Part shown: piece by piece, positions 45,977 through 55,469 of the stretch
Numbering within the stretch: the stretch's first letter is position 1
Layout of the letters: each line of letters opens with the position of its first letter
Assembly: GCA_946221915.1 (NCBI GenBank)
Contig: CAMIKG010000017.1
Location: 1 to 64,000 of the forward strand
From: an uncultured Erwinia sp.
GTDB taxonomy: Bacteria; Pseudomonadota; Gammaproteobacteria; Enterobacterales; Enterobacteriaceae
Direction of reading: 5' to 3'
Length of the DNA stretch: 64,000 nt
The notes under the pieces: model-generated
Told to the model about the DNA's origin: nothing
The model's input: the letters and a program-made list of their open reading frames with translations, nothing else
The model's database searches: none
Program-made: the position numbers and the translations under genes

Positions 45977-47716
45977 GTGCCACGCATTCATCTTGGTTAT
46001 TGGTGTTGCTTACTGATGATCGCGCCTGCTGCCCAGGCTGCGAATGTCCGTCTGCAACTGGAAGGACTATCCGGGGATTTACAGAAAAACGTCAGGGCGC
46101 GCCTCTCGACCATCACCAGCGATGAAGTGTCGGCTGATGGCCGTTTCCGCGCCAGGGTATCAAATGCGATTAAAGAGGGGCTGCGTGCGCTGGGTTACTA
46201 TGACCCGGACATTGCGTTTGAATCCCGTCCCGCGCCTGCGAAGGGCGGCCGCCCGGTGTTGATTGCCCGGGTGAAAGCGGGCGAGCCGGTGAAAATCGCC
46301 GGGGTCTCGGTGATTGTGCGCGGCGATGCGCGCAATGATGAGGACTACCAGAAAATGGTGCGCGAGGGTAAAGCGAAGCCCGGCGATATCCTCAACCACG
46401 GCAAATACGATAGCTTCAAAAGTAACTTCACCAGTCTCGCATTACGTAACGGCTACTTTGATGGCGATTTCCGCAAAAGTCAGCTTGGCGTGGCGGCGGA
46501 GCGCCGCGAGGCGTTCTGGGATATCGATTATGACAGCGGTCGGCGTTACCGCTTCGGCGACGTTAGTTTTGAAGGTTCGCAAATCCGTGAAGAGTATTTG
46601 CAAAATCTGCTGCCGTTCAAAAAGGGCGACTACTTCAGCTCGCGCGACCTGGCGGAGCTGAACCGTCGCCTGTCGGCGACCGGCTGGTTTAATTCCGTGG
46701 TGGTAGCGCCAGAGTTCGCTAAAGCTGATAACGACAAACTGCTGCCGCTGCATGGCGTGATGTCGCCGCGTACGGAAAATACCATTGAAACCGGTGTCGG
46801 TTACTCGACCGATGTCGGCCCGCGGGTGAAAGCCACCTGGAAAAAGCCGTGGGTAAACGATCGCGGCCACAGCCTGACCAGCAGCGCCAACATCTCCGCG
46901 CCAGAGCAGCAGCTTGATTTCAGTTATAAAGTGCCGCTGCTGAAAAGCCCGCTGGAGCAGTATTATCTTGTGCAGGGCGGTTTAAAGCGCACCGACCTTA
47001 ACGACACCAAAGCCGATTCCACTACCCTGGCGGCCTCACGTTACTGGGACAGCAGCAGCGGCTGGCAGCGCGCCATTAACCTGCGCTGGAGCCTCGACCA
47101 CTTTACCCAGGGCAGCGTCACCAATACCACCATGCTGATCTACCCGGGCGTCAGCGTCAACCGTACCCGTTCGCGCGGCGGCCTGATGCCGAGCTGGGGC
47201 GATTCGCAGCGCTACTCGCTGGACGTTTCTGACACCACCTGGGGCTCGGATGTCGACTTCGCCGTGGTGCAGGCGCAGAACGTCTGGATTCGCACGCTGG
47301 CGCAGAAACACCGCTTTGTCGTGCGTGGCAACCTGGGCTGGATCGAAACCAATGACTTTGAACGCGTGCCGCCGGATCTGCGCTTCTTCGCCGGTGGCGA
47401 CCGCAGTATTCGCGGCTATAAGTACAAAGGCATTTCACCGCGTGACGATGAAGGCAAGCTGACCGGCGCCTCGAAGCTGGCGACTGGTTCGCTGGAGTAT
47501 CAGTACAACGTCAGCGGCAAATGGTGGGGCGCGGTGTTTGTCGATTCCGGCGAAGCAGTGAACGACATCAAACAGAGTAATTTTAAAACCGGCGCGGGCT
47601 TTGGTGTGCGCTGGCAGTCGCCGGTTGGGCCGATCAAACTCGATATTGCCCGGCCGATTGGCGACCAACAGGAGCGTGATGTGCAGTTTTACATTGGATT
47701 GGGGCCTGAACTATGA
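45977..47716 (+). CDS. tamA: Translocation and assembly module outer membrane subunit TamA
   Basis: 579-aa Omp85-family protein that, with TamB, helps insert autotransporters and carry phospholipid to the outer membrane. It has a signal peptide (about 1-21, ending MIAPAAQA), three POTRA domains (about 23-265) and a 16-strand barrel (about 268-579) with the lid-lock motif GGDRSIRGY (about 472-480) and the C-terminal FYIGLGPEL. The start is GTG at 45977 with AGGAG 6 nt upstream, which begins the signal peptide; an ATG 20 codons earlier lacks support. Its stop overlaps the tamB start (ATGA). Confidence 0.96.
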   Translation: MPRIHLGYWCCLLMIAPAAQAANVRLQLEGLSGDLQKNVRARLSTITSDEVSADGRFRARVSNAIKEGLRALGYYDPDIAFESRPAPAKGGRPVLIARVKAGEPVKIAGVSVIVRGDARNDEDYQKMVREGKAKPGDILNHGKYDSFKSNFTSLALRNGYFDGDFRKSQLGVAAERREAFWDIDYDSGRRYRFGDVSFEGSQIREEYLQNLLPFKKGDYFSSRDLAELNRRLSATGWFNSVVVAPEFAKADNDKLLPLHGVMSPRTENTIETGVGYSTDVGPRVKATWKKPWVNDRGHSLTSSANISAPEQQLDFSYKVPLLKSPLEQYYLVQGGLKRTDLNDTKADSTTLAASRYWDSSSGWQRAINLRWSLDHFTQGSVTNTTMLIYPGVSVNRTRSRGGLMPSWGDSQRYSLDVSDTTWGSDVDFAVVQAQNVWIRTLAQKHRFVVRGNLGWIETNDFERVPPDLRFFAGGDRSIRGYKYKGISPRDDEGKLTGASKLATGSLEYQYNVSGKWWGAVFVDSGEAVNDIKQSNFKTGAGFGVRWQSPVGPIKLDIARPIGDQQERDVQFYIGLGPEL

Positions 47717-50700
47717 AGCTGTGGAAAAAGGTCCTGATTGGCATTCTGATTGTTCTCCTGCTGCTGCTGGGCGGCATCGCTTTTCTGATTGGCACCACGC
47801 CGGGCCTGCATCTGTTGCTTAATGGCGCCACACGCTGGGTGCCGGGGCTGGCGATTAAACAGGTCGACGGCGGCTGGCGTAACCTGACGCTGAGCGGTAT
47901 TCAGTTTGAGATGCCGGGCGTGTCGGTCAGCGCCGGGGAGTTCCACCTTGCGGTGGATTTAGGCTGCCTGAAGGACTCGGCGTTTTGCGTCAACGATCTG
48001 GCGCTGAAAGATGTCAGTGTGGTGGTCGACAGTAAGCAGATGGCGCCTGCCGCTGAACCCGCGCCGCAGCAGGAGAGCAGTGGTGATTTATCGACGCCGT
48101 ATCCCATCAGCCTGCGCCATCTGGCGCTGAACAATATCAATATCAAAATCGATGATACCACCGTGTCGTTGCTGGAATTCTCCAGCGGTGTGAACTGGCA
48201 GGGGCGTTCCCTGACCTTAGCGCCGACGCGCATTCAGAGCCTGCTGGTGGCGCTGCCGAAAGCGGCGCAGGTGGCGGATGAGCAGGTGATCCAGCCGAAA
48301 GTGACCGAACCGCAGCCGGAAGAGAAACCGCTGGGTGAAACGCTGCAGGCGATGTTTGCCGAGCCGCTGCTGCCGGCGCTGCCCGACTTCCAGTTGCCGC
48401 TGGATATTGATGTGCAGGAGATTGTCGGTGAGCAGCTGCGGCTGACCGGCGACACCGATATTGCGGTCAATCGTCTGCTGGTGAAAGCGAAGACGGAAAA
48501 TCGTGTACTGCACCTGCAGACCCTGGATATCGATTCGCCACAGGGGCAGCTGAACGCCAGCGGTCAGGCGCAGCTGGCCGACAACTGGCCGGTGGATTTC
48601 ACCCTGAACGGCGCGCTGAATATCGATCCGTTAAAAGGCGAGAAGATCAAACTGACGCTGGGCGGCGCGATGCGCGAACAGCTGAAACTGGCGCTGAATC
48701 TCTCCGGTCCGCTGCAGGCGCAGCTGGACGCGAGTACCGAGCTGGCGCAGGCGGGTCTGCCGCTGGCGATGACGCTGACCAGCCCGCAGCTGCGCTGGCC
48801 GTTAACCGGCCCGGTGCAGTACCAGGCGGATAATCTCAACTTTAGTTTTACCGGCAAAGCGACCGATTACCTGATGTCGCTGCGCACGGCGGTGAAAGGC
48901 GAAGCGATTCCACCAGCGGATATCAGCCTTGATGGCAAAGGCAATGTGCAGCAGTTCACGCTTGATAAACTGCGGCTGGCGGCGCTGCAGGGTCATGCCG
49001 ATCTCAGCGCGGTGGTGGACTGGAGTAAGGCCATCAGCTGGCGCAGTGAGCTGCAGCTCTCCGGCATCAATACCGCGAAGCAGTATCCCGACTGGCCCGC
49101 GAAGCTGGAGGGCAAAATCACCACGCGCGGCAGCCTGTATGGCGGCAGCTGGCAGATGCGCGTGCCGGAGCTGGCGCTGCGCGGCAATGTGAAGAACAAC
49201 GCGGTCAGCGCCGACGGTTCGCTGTACGGCAACAGTTACAATCAGTGGGATATTCCCGGCATCAAACTGGTGCTGGGACGCAACAACGTCAATGTGAAAG
49301 GTTCGCTGGGCGAGGCGCTGAACCTTGACGCCGATATTGATGCGCAGCATCTGGACAACGCCCTGCCGGGACTGGGCGGCGTGGTGAAAGGCAATATCAA
49401 AGCGCGTGGCAATCTGCAGGCGCCGCAGCTGCTGGCGGATCTCAATGCCACCGGCCTGCGCTGGCAGGCGCTGCGCATCGCACGCGTGAAGCTGGATGGG
49501 GATGTGCGTTCCGCTGAGCAGATTCAGGGCAAACTGGCGCTGCGTGTCGAGCAGCTGCAGCAGGATGCGCTGAAGGTGAATCTGCTGACGCTGAATGCCG
49601 ACGGCAATGAAAAGCAGCATCAGCTGAAACTGACCATGCAGGGCGAACCGGTCTCCGGCCAGCTGGCGCTGAACGGCAGCTTTGACCGTCAGACGCAGCG
49701 CTGGCAGGGCACACTCAACAATACCCGTTTCGACACCCCGGTGGGTGAGTGGCGGCTGTCGCGCGCCATGAGCATCGACTACCAGAACCTGCGCCAGACG
49801 GCGACCATCGGTACTCACTGCTGGCTGAATCCAAATGCGGAACTGTGCGTGCCACAGCCAATTGAAGCGGGTGCCAGCGGCCATGCGCGCGTGGTGCTGA
49901 ACCGCTTTGATCTGGCGATGATTAAACCTTTCCTCGGCGATGATACCAAACTCAGTGGTGTGTTTAACGGTAACGCCGAAGTGAACTGGACCGCCGATGG
50001 CGCGCTGCCGCAGGGACGCATCGCGCTGCAGGGCAACGGCGTGAAGGTGGCGCAGAATGTGGAAGGCAACACGCTGCCGATCGCCTTCGATACGCTGAAT
50101 CTGAACGCGGCGCTGCGCAATGGCCGCGCCCAGCTCGACTGGCTGGTGCGCATCGCCAATAACGGTCAGCTGGATGGCAATGTGCAAATCGCCGATCCGC
50201 AGGGGCGGCGCACGCTCTCCGGCAACGTCAATATCACTAATCTGTCACTGGCGATGTTTAACCCGGCGCTGATGCAGGGCGAGAGCGTCAGCGGCATGCT
50301 CAATTCCAGCCTGCGTCTTGGCGGCGATCTGCAGCGGCCGCAGGTGTTTGGTCAGCTGGCGCTGCGCAATGTCGGCGTGAATGGCAACTTTATGCCGGTT
50401 GAGCTGACCAGCGCCAACATGACGATGCTGTTTAACGGCATGAGTTCAACGCTGGAAGGACTGATTCAGACGGCGCAGGGGCAGATCAACCTGACTGGCG
50501 ACGCTGACTGGAACCAGCTTGATAACTGGCGCGCGCGCGTGGCGGCAAAAGGCAATAAAGTGCGCGTTACCGTGCCGCCGATGGTGCGTATGGATGTGTC
50601 GCCGGATATCGTTTTCCAGGCAACGCCAGCGGCGTTTAATCTCGATGGCCGGGTCGATATTCCGTGGGCGCGCATCACGGTGCAGGAAGTGCCGGAAAGC

Positions 50701-51480
50701 GCGGTCGGTGTGTCATCGGATGAAGTGATGCTCGATGAACATCTGCAGCCGATTGCTGACCAGAGCACATCCATTCCAATCAACAGTAACCTGATTATTC
50801 ATGTCGGCGACAACGTGCGTCTCAGCGCCTTTGGCCTGAAAGCGCGGCTGAATGGCGATCTGAAACTGGTGCAGGATAAGCGTGGTCTCGGCCTGAACGG
50901 GCAAATCAACATCCCGGAAGGCAGCTTCCACGCCTACGGTCAGGATCTGATTGTGCGTAAAGGTGAGCTGCAGTTCTCCGGGCCGCCGGACCAGCCGTAC
51001 CTCAACCTCGAAGCGATTCGTAACCCGGAATCGATAGAAGATGATGTCACCGCCGGTTTGCGCGTGACCGGACTGGCAGATGAGCCGAAAGTCGAGGTGT
51101 TTTCCGATCCAGCGATGTCGCAACAGGAAGCGTTGTCATACCTGTTACGCGGCCAGGGACTGGGCGCGGAAGGGGACAGTAATGCATTAACCTCAGCATT
51201 AGTGGGTTTAGGGGTTGCACAAAGTGGGCAGGTTGTGGGTAAAATCGGCGAGACGTTCGGCGTGAGCAATCTGGCCCTGGATACCGCAGGGGTTGGCGAC
51301 AGCCAGCAGGTGCAGGTCAGTGGCTATGTGCTGCCGGGTCTACAGGTAAAATATGGTGTTGGCATATTTGATTCACTGGCGACGTTAACCTTGCGTTATC
51401 GCCTTATGCCCAAACTCTATTTGGAAGCGGTGTCTGGCATTGATCAGGCACTCGATGTGCTCTATCAGTTTGAGTTTTAG
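47713..51480 (+). CDS. tamB: Translocation and assembly module inner membrane subunit TamB
   Basis: 1255 aa (E. coli 1259). It has an N-terminal membrane anchor (about 5-28, VLIGILIVLLLLLGGIAFLIG), a very long AsmA-like beta-taco body spanning the periplasm, and the C-terminal DUF490 domain (about 900-1255) with GLNGQINIPEGSFHAYGQDLIVRKGELQFSG and an ending YQFEF that contacts TamA. Long antisense open frames inside it reflect GC-biased codon use only. ytfP starts 2 nt after the stop. Confidence 0.97.
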   Translation: MKLWKKVLIGILIVLLLLLGGIAFLIGTTPGLHLLLNGATRWVPGLAIKQVDGGWRNLTLSGIQFEMPGVSVSAGEFHLAVDLGCLKDSAFCVNDLALKDVSVVVDSKQMAPAAEPAPQQESSGDLSTPYPISLRHLALNNINIKIDDTTVSLLEFSSGVNWQGRSLTLAPTRIQSLLVALPKAAQVADEQVIQPKVTEPQPEEKPLGETLQAMFAEPLLPALPDFQLPLDIDVQEIVGEQLRLTGDTDIAVNRLLVKAKTENRVLHLQTLDIDSPQGQLNASGQAQLADNWPVDFTLNGALNIDPLKGEKIKLTLGGAMREQLKLALNLSGPLQAQLDASTELAQAGLPLAMTLTSPQLRWPLTGPVQYQADNLNFSFTGKATDYLMSLRTAVKGEAIPPADISLDGKGNVQQFTLDKLRLAALQGHADLSAVVDWSKAISWRSELQLSGINTAKQYPDWPAKLEGKITTRGSLYGGSWQMRVPELALRGNVKNNAVSADGSLYGNSYNQWDIPGIKLVLGRNNVNVKGSLGEALNLDADIDAQHLDNALPGLGGVVKGNIKARGNLQAPQLLADLNATGLRWQALRIARVKLDGDVRSAEQIQGKLALRVEQLQQDALKVNLLTLNADGNEKQHQLKLTMQGEPVSGQLALNGSFDRQTQRWQGTLNNTRFDTPVGEWRLSRAMSIDYQNLRQTATIGTHCWLNPNAELCVPQPIEAGASGHARVVLNRFDLAMIKPFLGDDTKLSGVFNGNAEVNWTADGALPQGRIALQGNGVKVAQNVEGNTLPIAFDTLNLNAALRNGRAQLDWLVRIANNGQLDGNVQIADPQGRRTLSGNVNITNLSLAMFNPALMQGESVSGMLNSSLRLGGDLQRPQVFGQLALRNVGVNGNFMPVELTSANMTMLFNGMSSTLEGLIQTAQGQINLTGDADWNQLDNWRARVAAKGNKVRVTVPPMVRMDVSPDIVFQATPAAFNLDGRVDIPWARITVQEVPESAVGVSSDEVMLDEHLQPIADQSTSIPINSNLIIHVGDNVRLSAFGLKARLNGDLKLVQDKRGLGLNGQINIPEGSFHAYGQDLIVRKGELQFSGPPDQPYLNLEAIRNPESIEDDVTAGLRVTGLADEPKVEVFSDPAMSQQEALSYLLRGQGLGAEGDSNALTSALVGLGVAQSGQVVGKIGETFGVSNLALDTAGVGDSQQVQVSGYVLPGLQVKYGVGIFDSLATLTLRYRLMPKLYLEAVSGIDQALDVLYQFEF

Positions 51481-51482
51481 CA

Positions 51483-51839
51483 ATGCGAATAATTGTTTAC
51501 GGCACTTTACGGCGCAAGCAGGGAAACAGTCACTGGATGACCAACGGCCAGTGGCTGGGCGATCATGTGATTGATGGCTATGAACTGTACAGCCTTGGCC
51601 ACTACCCTGGCGTGATCGTCGGGGAAGGCCAGGTGTATTGCGAGGTCTACCGTATCGATGCCACTACTCTCGGGGAGCTGGACGCTCTGCGGAGCAAAAA
51701 TGGAGAGTATAAACGTCAGCTGGTGCAGACGCCGTACGGCAGTGCCTGGCTGTATGTTTACCAGCGTTCTGTCGCCGGGCGGGTACGTATTGCCAGTGGC
51801 GACTGGCTGTCGCGGGATAGCGCAGAAAAGACGGAATAA
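51483..51839 (+). CDS. ytfP: Gamma-glutamylcyclotransferase-fold protein YtfP
   Basis: 118-aa protein of the GGCT-like fold (MRIIVYGTLRRKQGNSHWM; YSLGHYPGVIVGEG; VYCEVYRID). E. coli YtfP (113 aa) has no established substrate. It is coupled to tamB, as in other enterobacteria. Confidence 0.92.
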   Translation: MRIIVYGTLRRKQGNSHWMTNGQWLGDHVIDGYELYSLGHYPGVIVGEGQVYCEVYRIDATTLGELDALRSKNGEYKRQLVQTPYGSAWLYVYQRSVAGRVRIASGDWLSRDSAEKTE

Positions 51840-51842
51840 AGA

Positions 51843-51876
51843 CAAAAAAACACCGCTCATTGAGCGGTGTTTTTTC
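51843..51876. terminator. Bidirectional terminator between ytfP and ppa
   Basis: AAAAAACACCGCTCA pairs with TGAGCGGTGTTTTTT. A- and T-runs on the two sides suit both converging genes. Confidence 0.9.
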
Positions 51877-51888
51877 ATGCGCCAGAGA

Positions 51889-52419
51889 TTACTTCTTCTG
51901 CGCGCGTTCGAAAGAGGAGATGATTTCCGCTTTCGCCGCTTCGGCGTTGTCCCAGCCGTCAACTTTAACCCATTTGCCTTTTTCCAGATCTTTGTAGTGT
52001 TCAAAGAAATGGGTGATTTGGGCGCGCAACAGTTCTGGCAGGTCGTTCACATCTTTGATGTGATCGTACTCTTTGCTCAGTTTGGTATGCGGCACGGCAA
52101 CCAGTTTGGCATCTTCACCGGATTCATCGGTCATTTTCAGCACGCCGACTGGACGGCAGCGGATCACGGAACCTGGCTCCAGTGGGTACGGGGTTGGCAC
52201 CAGCACGTCTACCGGATCACCATCCAGAGACAGGGTGTTGTTGATGTAACCATAGTTGCACGGGTAGAACATTGCGGTTGACATAAAGCGGTCAACGAAC
52301 AGCGCGCCAGACTCTTTATCTACTTCATATTTGATAGGGTCGGCATTGGCCGGGATTTCAATAATGACATAGATATCTTCTGGCAGATCTTTACCCGCCG
52401 GAACATGGTTTAAACTCAT
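51889..52419 (-). CDS. ppa: Inorganic pyrophosphatase
   Basis: 176-aa family I enzyme hydrolysing pyrophosphate, the same length as E. coli. The metal-binding signature DGDPVDVLV (66-74; D66, D68, D71), FVDRFMSTAMFYPCNYGYI and KEYDHIKDVNDLP are all present. The start at 52419 gives MSLNHVPAGKDLPEDIYVIIEIP with AAGGAA upstream; an ATG five codons earlier is rejected. Confidence 0.98.
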   Translation of the reverse strand: MSLNHVPAGKDLPEDIYVIIEIPANADPIKYEVDKESGALFVDRFMSTAMFYPCNYGYINNTLSLDGDPVDVLVPTPYPLEPGSVIRCRPVGVLKMTDESGEDAKLVAVPHTKLSKEYDHIKDVNDLPELLRAQITHFFEHYKDLEKGKWVKVDGWDNAEAAKAEIISSFERAQKK

Positions 52420-52521
52420 CGCGTATTCCTTCAATAGTCGTAAGTCGAGTGACGGCTATTATAGCCAACTGCCACTGAAAGTATGCCCCCTTTTTTGGCT
52501 TTCAGAATGCTCCAGTCGCGA

Positions 52522-52971
52522 CTATTTGCCGACCAGAAACAGCGACACAATCCCGGCGGCGATCAGCGGCCCGACCGGCACACCGCGAAACAGCGATACG
52601 CCAATAATGGTGCCAATCAGCAGGCCACCGACGACGGTGGGCTGGCTGCTCATCAGTGACACGCCGCGTCCGCCCAGCCATGAGACAAAAATCCCCACTG
52701 CAATCGCCAGCAGCGACTTCCAGTCGAGAAACGATTTCAGCAACGTGCTGGACGGCAGCGAGCCGCTGGCCAGCGGCGCCATCACCGCAATAGTGAGAAT
52801 AATGATGCCGATGGTCAGCCCCTGTTTTTCCACATAAGGGAAGAACTGCGCCAGCGGGGTAAATTTAATCACCAGCAGCACTGCAATCGAAATCGTCACA
52901 GCGGTGTTATGGGCAAAAAAGCTTAATGCGCCAAGCAGGATCAGAATCAGTAACGACAAATATGAGGCCAT
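52522..52971 (-). CDS. UPF0756 (DUF441) membrane protein, YeaL-like
   Basis: 149-aa protein with about four to five membrane helices (LSLLILILLGALSFFA, AVTISIAVLLVIKF, LTIGIIILTIAVMAPLASG, LAIAVGIFVSWLGGRGV, VVGGLLIGTIIGVSLFRGVPVGPLIAAGI). It matches E. coli YeaL (148 aa) in size and pattern; yeaL is elsewhere on the E. coli chromosome. The start at 52971 is where the conserved hydrophobic N-terminus begins; the open frame upstream overlaps the region between the genes. The function is unknown. Confidence 0.88.
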   Translation of the reverse strand: MASYLSLLILILLGALSFFAHNTAVTISIAVLLVIKFTPLAQFFPYVEKQGLTIGIIILTIAVMAPLASGSLPSSTLLKSFLDWKSLLAIAVGIFVSWLGGRGVSLMSSQPTVVGGLLIGTIIGVSLFRGVPVGPLIAAGIVSLFLVGK

Positions 52972-53005
52972 CAGTGGCTCCGGGCAGGGAGAGGAAAGTC
53001 TAGTC

Positions 53006-53419
53006 TTAACAATCATCCGGGTTCGCGCAACTGCCCTGATCAAGAGATTTCAGCATCAGCGCCTGGTTTTTCACCAGTTGCACCGCCTGCGCGCCAATCG
53101 ACAGATTCACCATGGTGCCCTGCTGCGCCAGATACCACGCCTTTGTCGCCGCCAGCCAGCTGTCGCGATAGCTTAACCAGTCGCGCTGCGCGCTGCGTAA
53201 TTTGACTTTTTGTTCACTGTTCAGCTTCGTGAGTAAGTTCTTATACTGAACATTCATCTCTTTATCCCAGCCCTGATAAGCGCTGTCATAGCACTGTGAC
53301 AGGCCGATAGTGGTTGCCTCTCTGTTCAGGCAGTGCTGCAGTGCACTGTCCAGCGGGTTTTCAGCAGAAGCCGCGCAAAAAGAGAGGGATAAGCCACAAC
53401 AGAACAATATTGCTTTCAT
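53006..53419 (-). CDS. Secreted LprI-like protein (DUF1311)
   Basis: 137 aa. It has a signal peptide (about 1-19, ending CAASA), then a helical DUF1311 domain with the conserved LNSEQKVKLRSAQRDWLSYRDS (about 66-87) and four mature cysteines (C30, C43, C131, C137) likely forming two disulfides. Mycobacterial LprI inhibits lysozyme; most bacterial DUF1311 proteins are uncharacterised. This one has no lipobox, so it should be soluble in the periplasm. It is not at this place in E. coli. Confidence 0.85.
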   Translation of the reverse strand: MKAILFCCGLSLSFCAASAENPLDSALQHCLNREATTIGLSQCYDSAYQGWDKEMNVQYKNLLTKLNSEQKVKLRSAQRDWLSYRDSWLAATKAWYLAQQGTMVNLSIGAQAVQLVKNQALMLKSLDQGSCANPDDC

Positions 53420-53504
53420 TTCACGCTCCGATTATTTCCGCGATCATCGATTAAGACGTACTTAAAGGTTTACAGGGACGATTAAAAAATTGCTTCAGTG
53501 AGCA

Positions 53505-53532
53505 TAAAGTTTAATTCCTCGCCAGCCGATAT
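53505..53532 (+). promoter_or_regulatory. Sigma-28 (FliA)-like promoter of the four-helix-bundle receptor
   Basis: Perfect TAAAGTTT, 12 nt, GCCGATAT (consensus GCCGATAA). It is about 57 bp before the start codon and the best of the three sites in this window. Confidence 0.75.
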
Positions 53533-53588
53533 CTTGAGCGCTTTTAGGCTTCAGGATTTTTTGCCTTTCTTCGCTATAGGGAACACCC

Positions 53589-55151
53589 ATGTTAAACAAG
53601 CTTTCCATCCGTACCGGGCTCCTCGCCCTGCTCGCTTTAATGACGCTCCTCCTGCTGATTGTCAGCATCATGGGCATTATCGCCATCAACAAAGGAACCC
53701 AATCGCTGGATGCGATTAACCGTATTCAGGGTATCGAACAGAATAGTCTCTATCAAAGTAATGCCAGCTTATTACGTATGCGTGCGGTATCTGCGCTGGC
53801 GATCCGCAAAATGGAAATCGGCTTAACCGACGAAGCCACCGCGCAGACTCACCGCGCGCTGGGATATATCGATGATTCAAAAGCGGAGCTGAAACGATTC
53901 GTCGATGCCGGTACGGTAACCGCTCACGGCAAAACCCTCGCCGATGAGGTCGTACGCACCTATCAGGACTACCTCGACAATGGCATTCAGCAGCTGGTGA
54001 GTGCTCTGAACGAACGCAATCCCGATAAATATTATGCTGAGCTGGAAGGAGATATCACGATCCTGGCGGGCAAGTTTTCAACGGCTGTGGCGGAGTTTGG
54101 TAAATATGCCGATGAGGTGAGCGCTGCACAGCTGAAGCAGGCGGCGGACAACGAGCTGCAGATGAAACTGCTGATCGCTTTTAGCTGTTTGCTGACCTTT
54201 GGCCTGGTGATCATCTCCTGGTTTGTGCTGCGCAATCTGCTGCTGAAGCCGCTGGATAACGCGGTGACGCATCTGGAGTATGTTGCGGCGGGCGATCTGA
54301 CCCAGGCCGTGAAGCAGGGCGGCTGTACGGAACTGCAGCGCCTCAACTTTGCCCTCGACCGTATGCAGTTCGAGCTGCAGGAGTCCGTAGGGCGCGTGCG
54401 TGACGCCAGTGAGCAGATCGACGTGGGCAGTCGCGAGCTGAGTGAAGGCAACCTCAATCTGTCGCAGCGTACCGAAGAGTCTGCGGCCTCGCTGGAGCAG
54501 ACTGCCGCCAGCATGGAGCAGCTGACCGCGACGGTGAAACTGAATGCCGAAAATGCGCAGCAGGCGCATCAGCTGGCGCGCAGCGTTTCTGATACTGCCG
54601 ATCGCGGCGCCGAAGTGGTGTGCTATGTGATTGAGAAGATGCAGGAGATCTCCAGCAGCTCCACACGCATCGCCGATATCCTTGGCGTGATTGACGGCAT
54701 TGCCTTCCAGACCAATATCCTGGCGCTGAACGCTTCAGTAGAAGCGGCGCGTGCCGGTGAGCAGGGGCGTGGGTTTGCCGTGGTCGCCAGCGAAGTGCGT
54801 GAGTTAGCACAGCGCAGCGCAACGGCGGCGAAAGAGATCCGCGTGCTGATCTCGGAATCGCAAACCCGCGTCGATGAAGGCAACGAGATGGCCACTAAAG
54901 CCGGTGAGACCATGGATGAGATCTCCAGCGAAGTGATGCGCGTGACCACGCTGATGAAAGAGATTTCCAGCGCGTCGGAAGAGCAGAGCCGCGGTATTGA
55001 GCAGGTGAATCAGGCGGTGACGCAGATGGATGAAGTGGCGCAACAGAATGCGGCGCTGGTGGAAGAAGCGTCAGCAGCCACACAGTCGCTGGAAGAGCAG
55101 GCGCAGCAGCTGGTCGCCAGTATGGCGGTGTTTAAGGTGCAGTCAGTCTGA
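53589..55151 (+). CDS. Methyl-accepting chemotaxis protein, Tar/Tsr-like four-helix-bundle sensor
   Basis: 520 aa. It has TM1 at about 10-32, a periplasmic four-helix bundle (about 34-190), TM2 at about 192-212, HAMP (about 213-266) and the signalling hairpin with IAFQTNILALNASVEAARAGEQGRGFAVVASEVRELAQRSA. AASMEQLTATVKLNAENAQQA is a typical methylation-helix segment. The tip is canonical except ALNASVEAARAG, where most have ALNAAVEAARAG. There is no C-terminal pentapeptide (it ends AVFKVQSV). The ligand is unknown; the fold is that of amino-acid receptors. Confidence 0.93.
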   Translation: MLNKLSIRTGLLALLALMTLLLLIVSIMGIIAINKGTQSLDAINRIQGIEQNSLYQSNASLLRMRAVSALAIRKMEIGLTDEATAQTHRALGYIDDSKAELKRFVDAGTVTAHGKTLADEVVRTYQDYLDNGIQQLVSALNERNPDKYYAELEGDITILAGKFSTAVAEFGKYADEVSAAQLKQAADNELQMKLLIAFSCLLTFGLVIISWFVLRNLLLKPLDNAVTHLEYVAAGDLTQAVKQGGCTELQRLNFALDRMQFELQESVGRVRDASEQIDVGSRELSEGNLNLSQRTEESAASLEQTAASMEQLTATVKLNAENAQQAHQLARSVSDTADRGAEVVCYVIEKMQEISSSSTRIADILGVIDGIAFQTNILALNASVEAARAGEQGRGFAVVASEVRELAQRSATAAKEIRVLISESQTRVDEGNEMATKAGETMDEISSEVMRVTTLMKEISSASEEQSRGIEQVNQAVTQMDEVAQQNAALVEEASAATQSLEEQAQQLVASMAVFKVQSV

Positions 55152-55469
55152 TAAAAAAAGGGCGGTTGATGAGCCGCCTTCTGATTGCCAACGTGCCGCA
55201 GGTGAGGTGAGGAACCCTGGCATGGGTGTTCGTAACAGCCTTCGCTGTGACATCAGGCCTGTGCCGGGACGTCGCTTTTAGTTGTGTGCCTGCGCAGGAA
55301 ACACGGTCAGCTACGGAAAGTCGCTTTTCGTCGTCCCTGACCGCTCGGCCCGCGCCGTCCGTGGCGCGGGACGCTTTCCTCCGCTGACCGTGTTCCCTGC
55401 GCCTGGATTTCATTAGTCGCTGCCATTGTTCCCCGTGCTTTAACTCAGGGAGTTTGCAGGACTTGTGGC
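55152..55469. repeat. Non-coding region with long imperfect inverted repeat
   Basis: Arms GCGCAGGAAACACGGTCAGC (55292-55311) and its near complement (55383-55402; one mismatch) enclose a smaller hairpin CCCGCGCC/GGCGCGGG (about 55350-55371). A short stem AAGGGCGG/CCGCCTT right after the chemoreceptor stop (55158-55180) may terminate it. No gene is supported. Confidence 0.55.

Noticed and set aside
48802..50187. 461-codon open frame antisense to tamB
   Set aside because: It lies wholly within tamB, and its composition (His, Gln, Arg, Val) is typical of reverse-frame reading of GC-rich genes.
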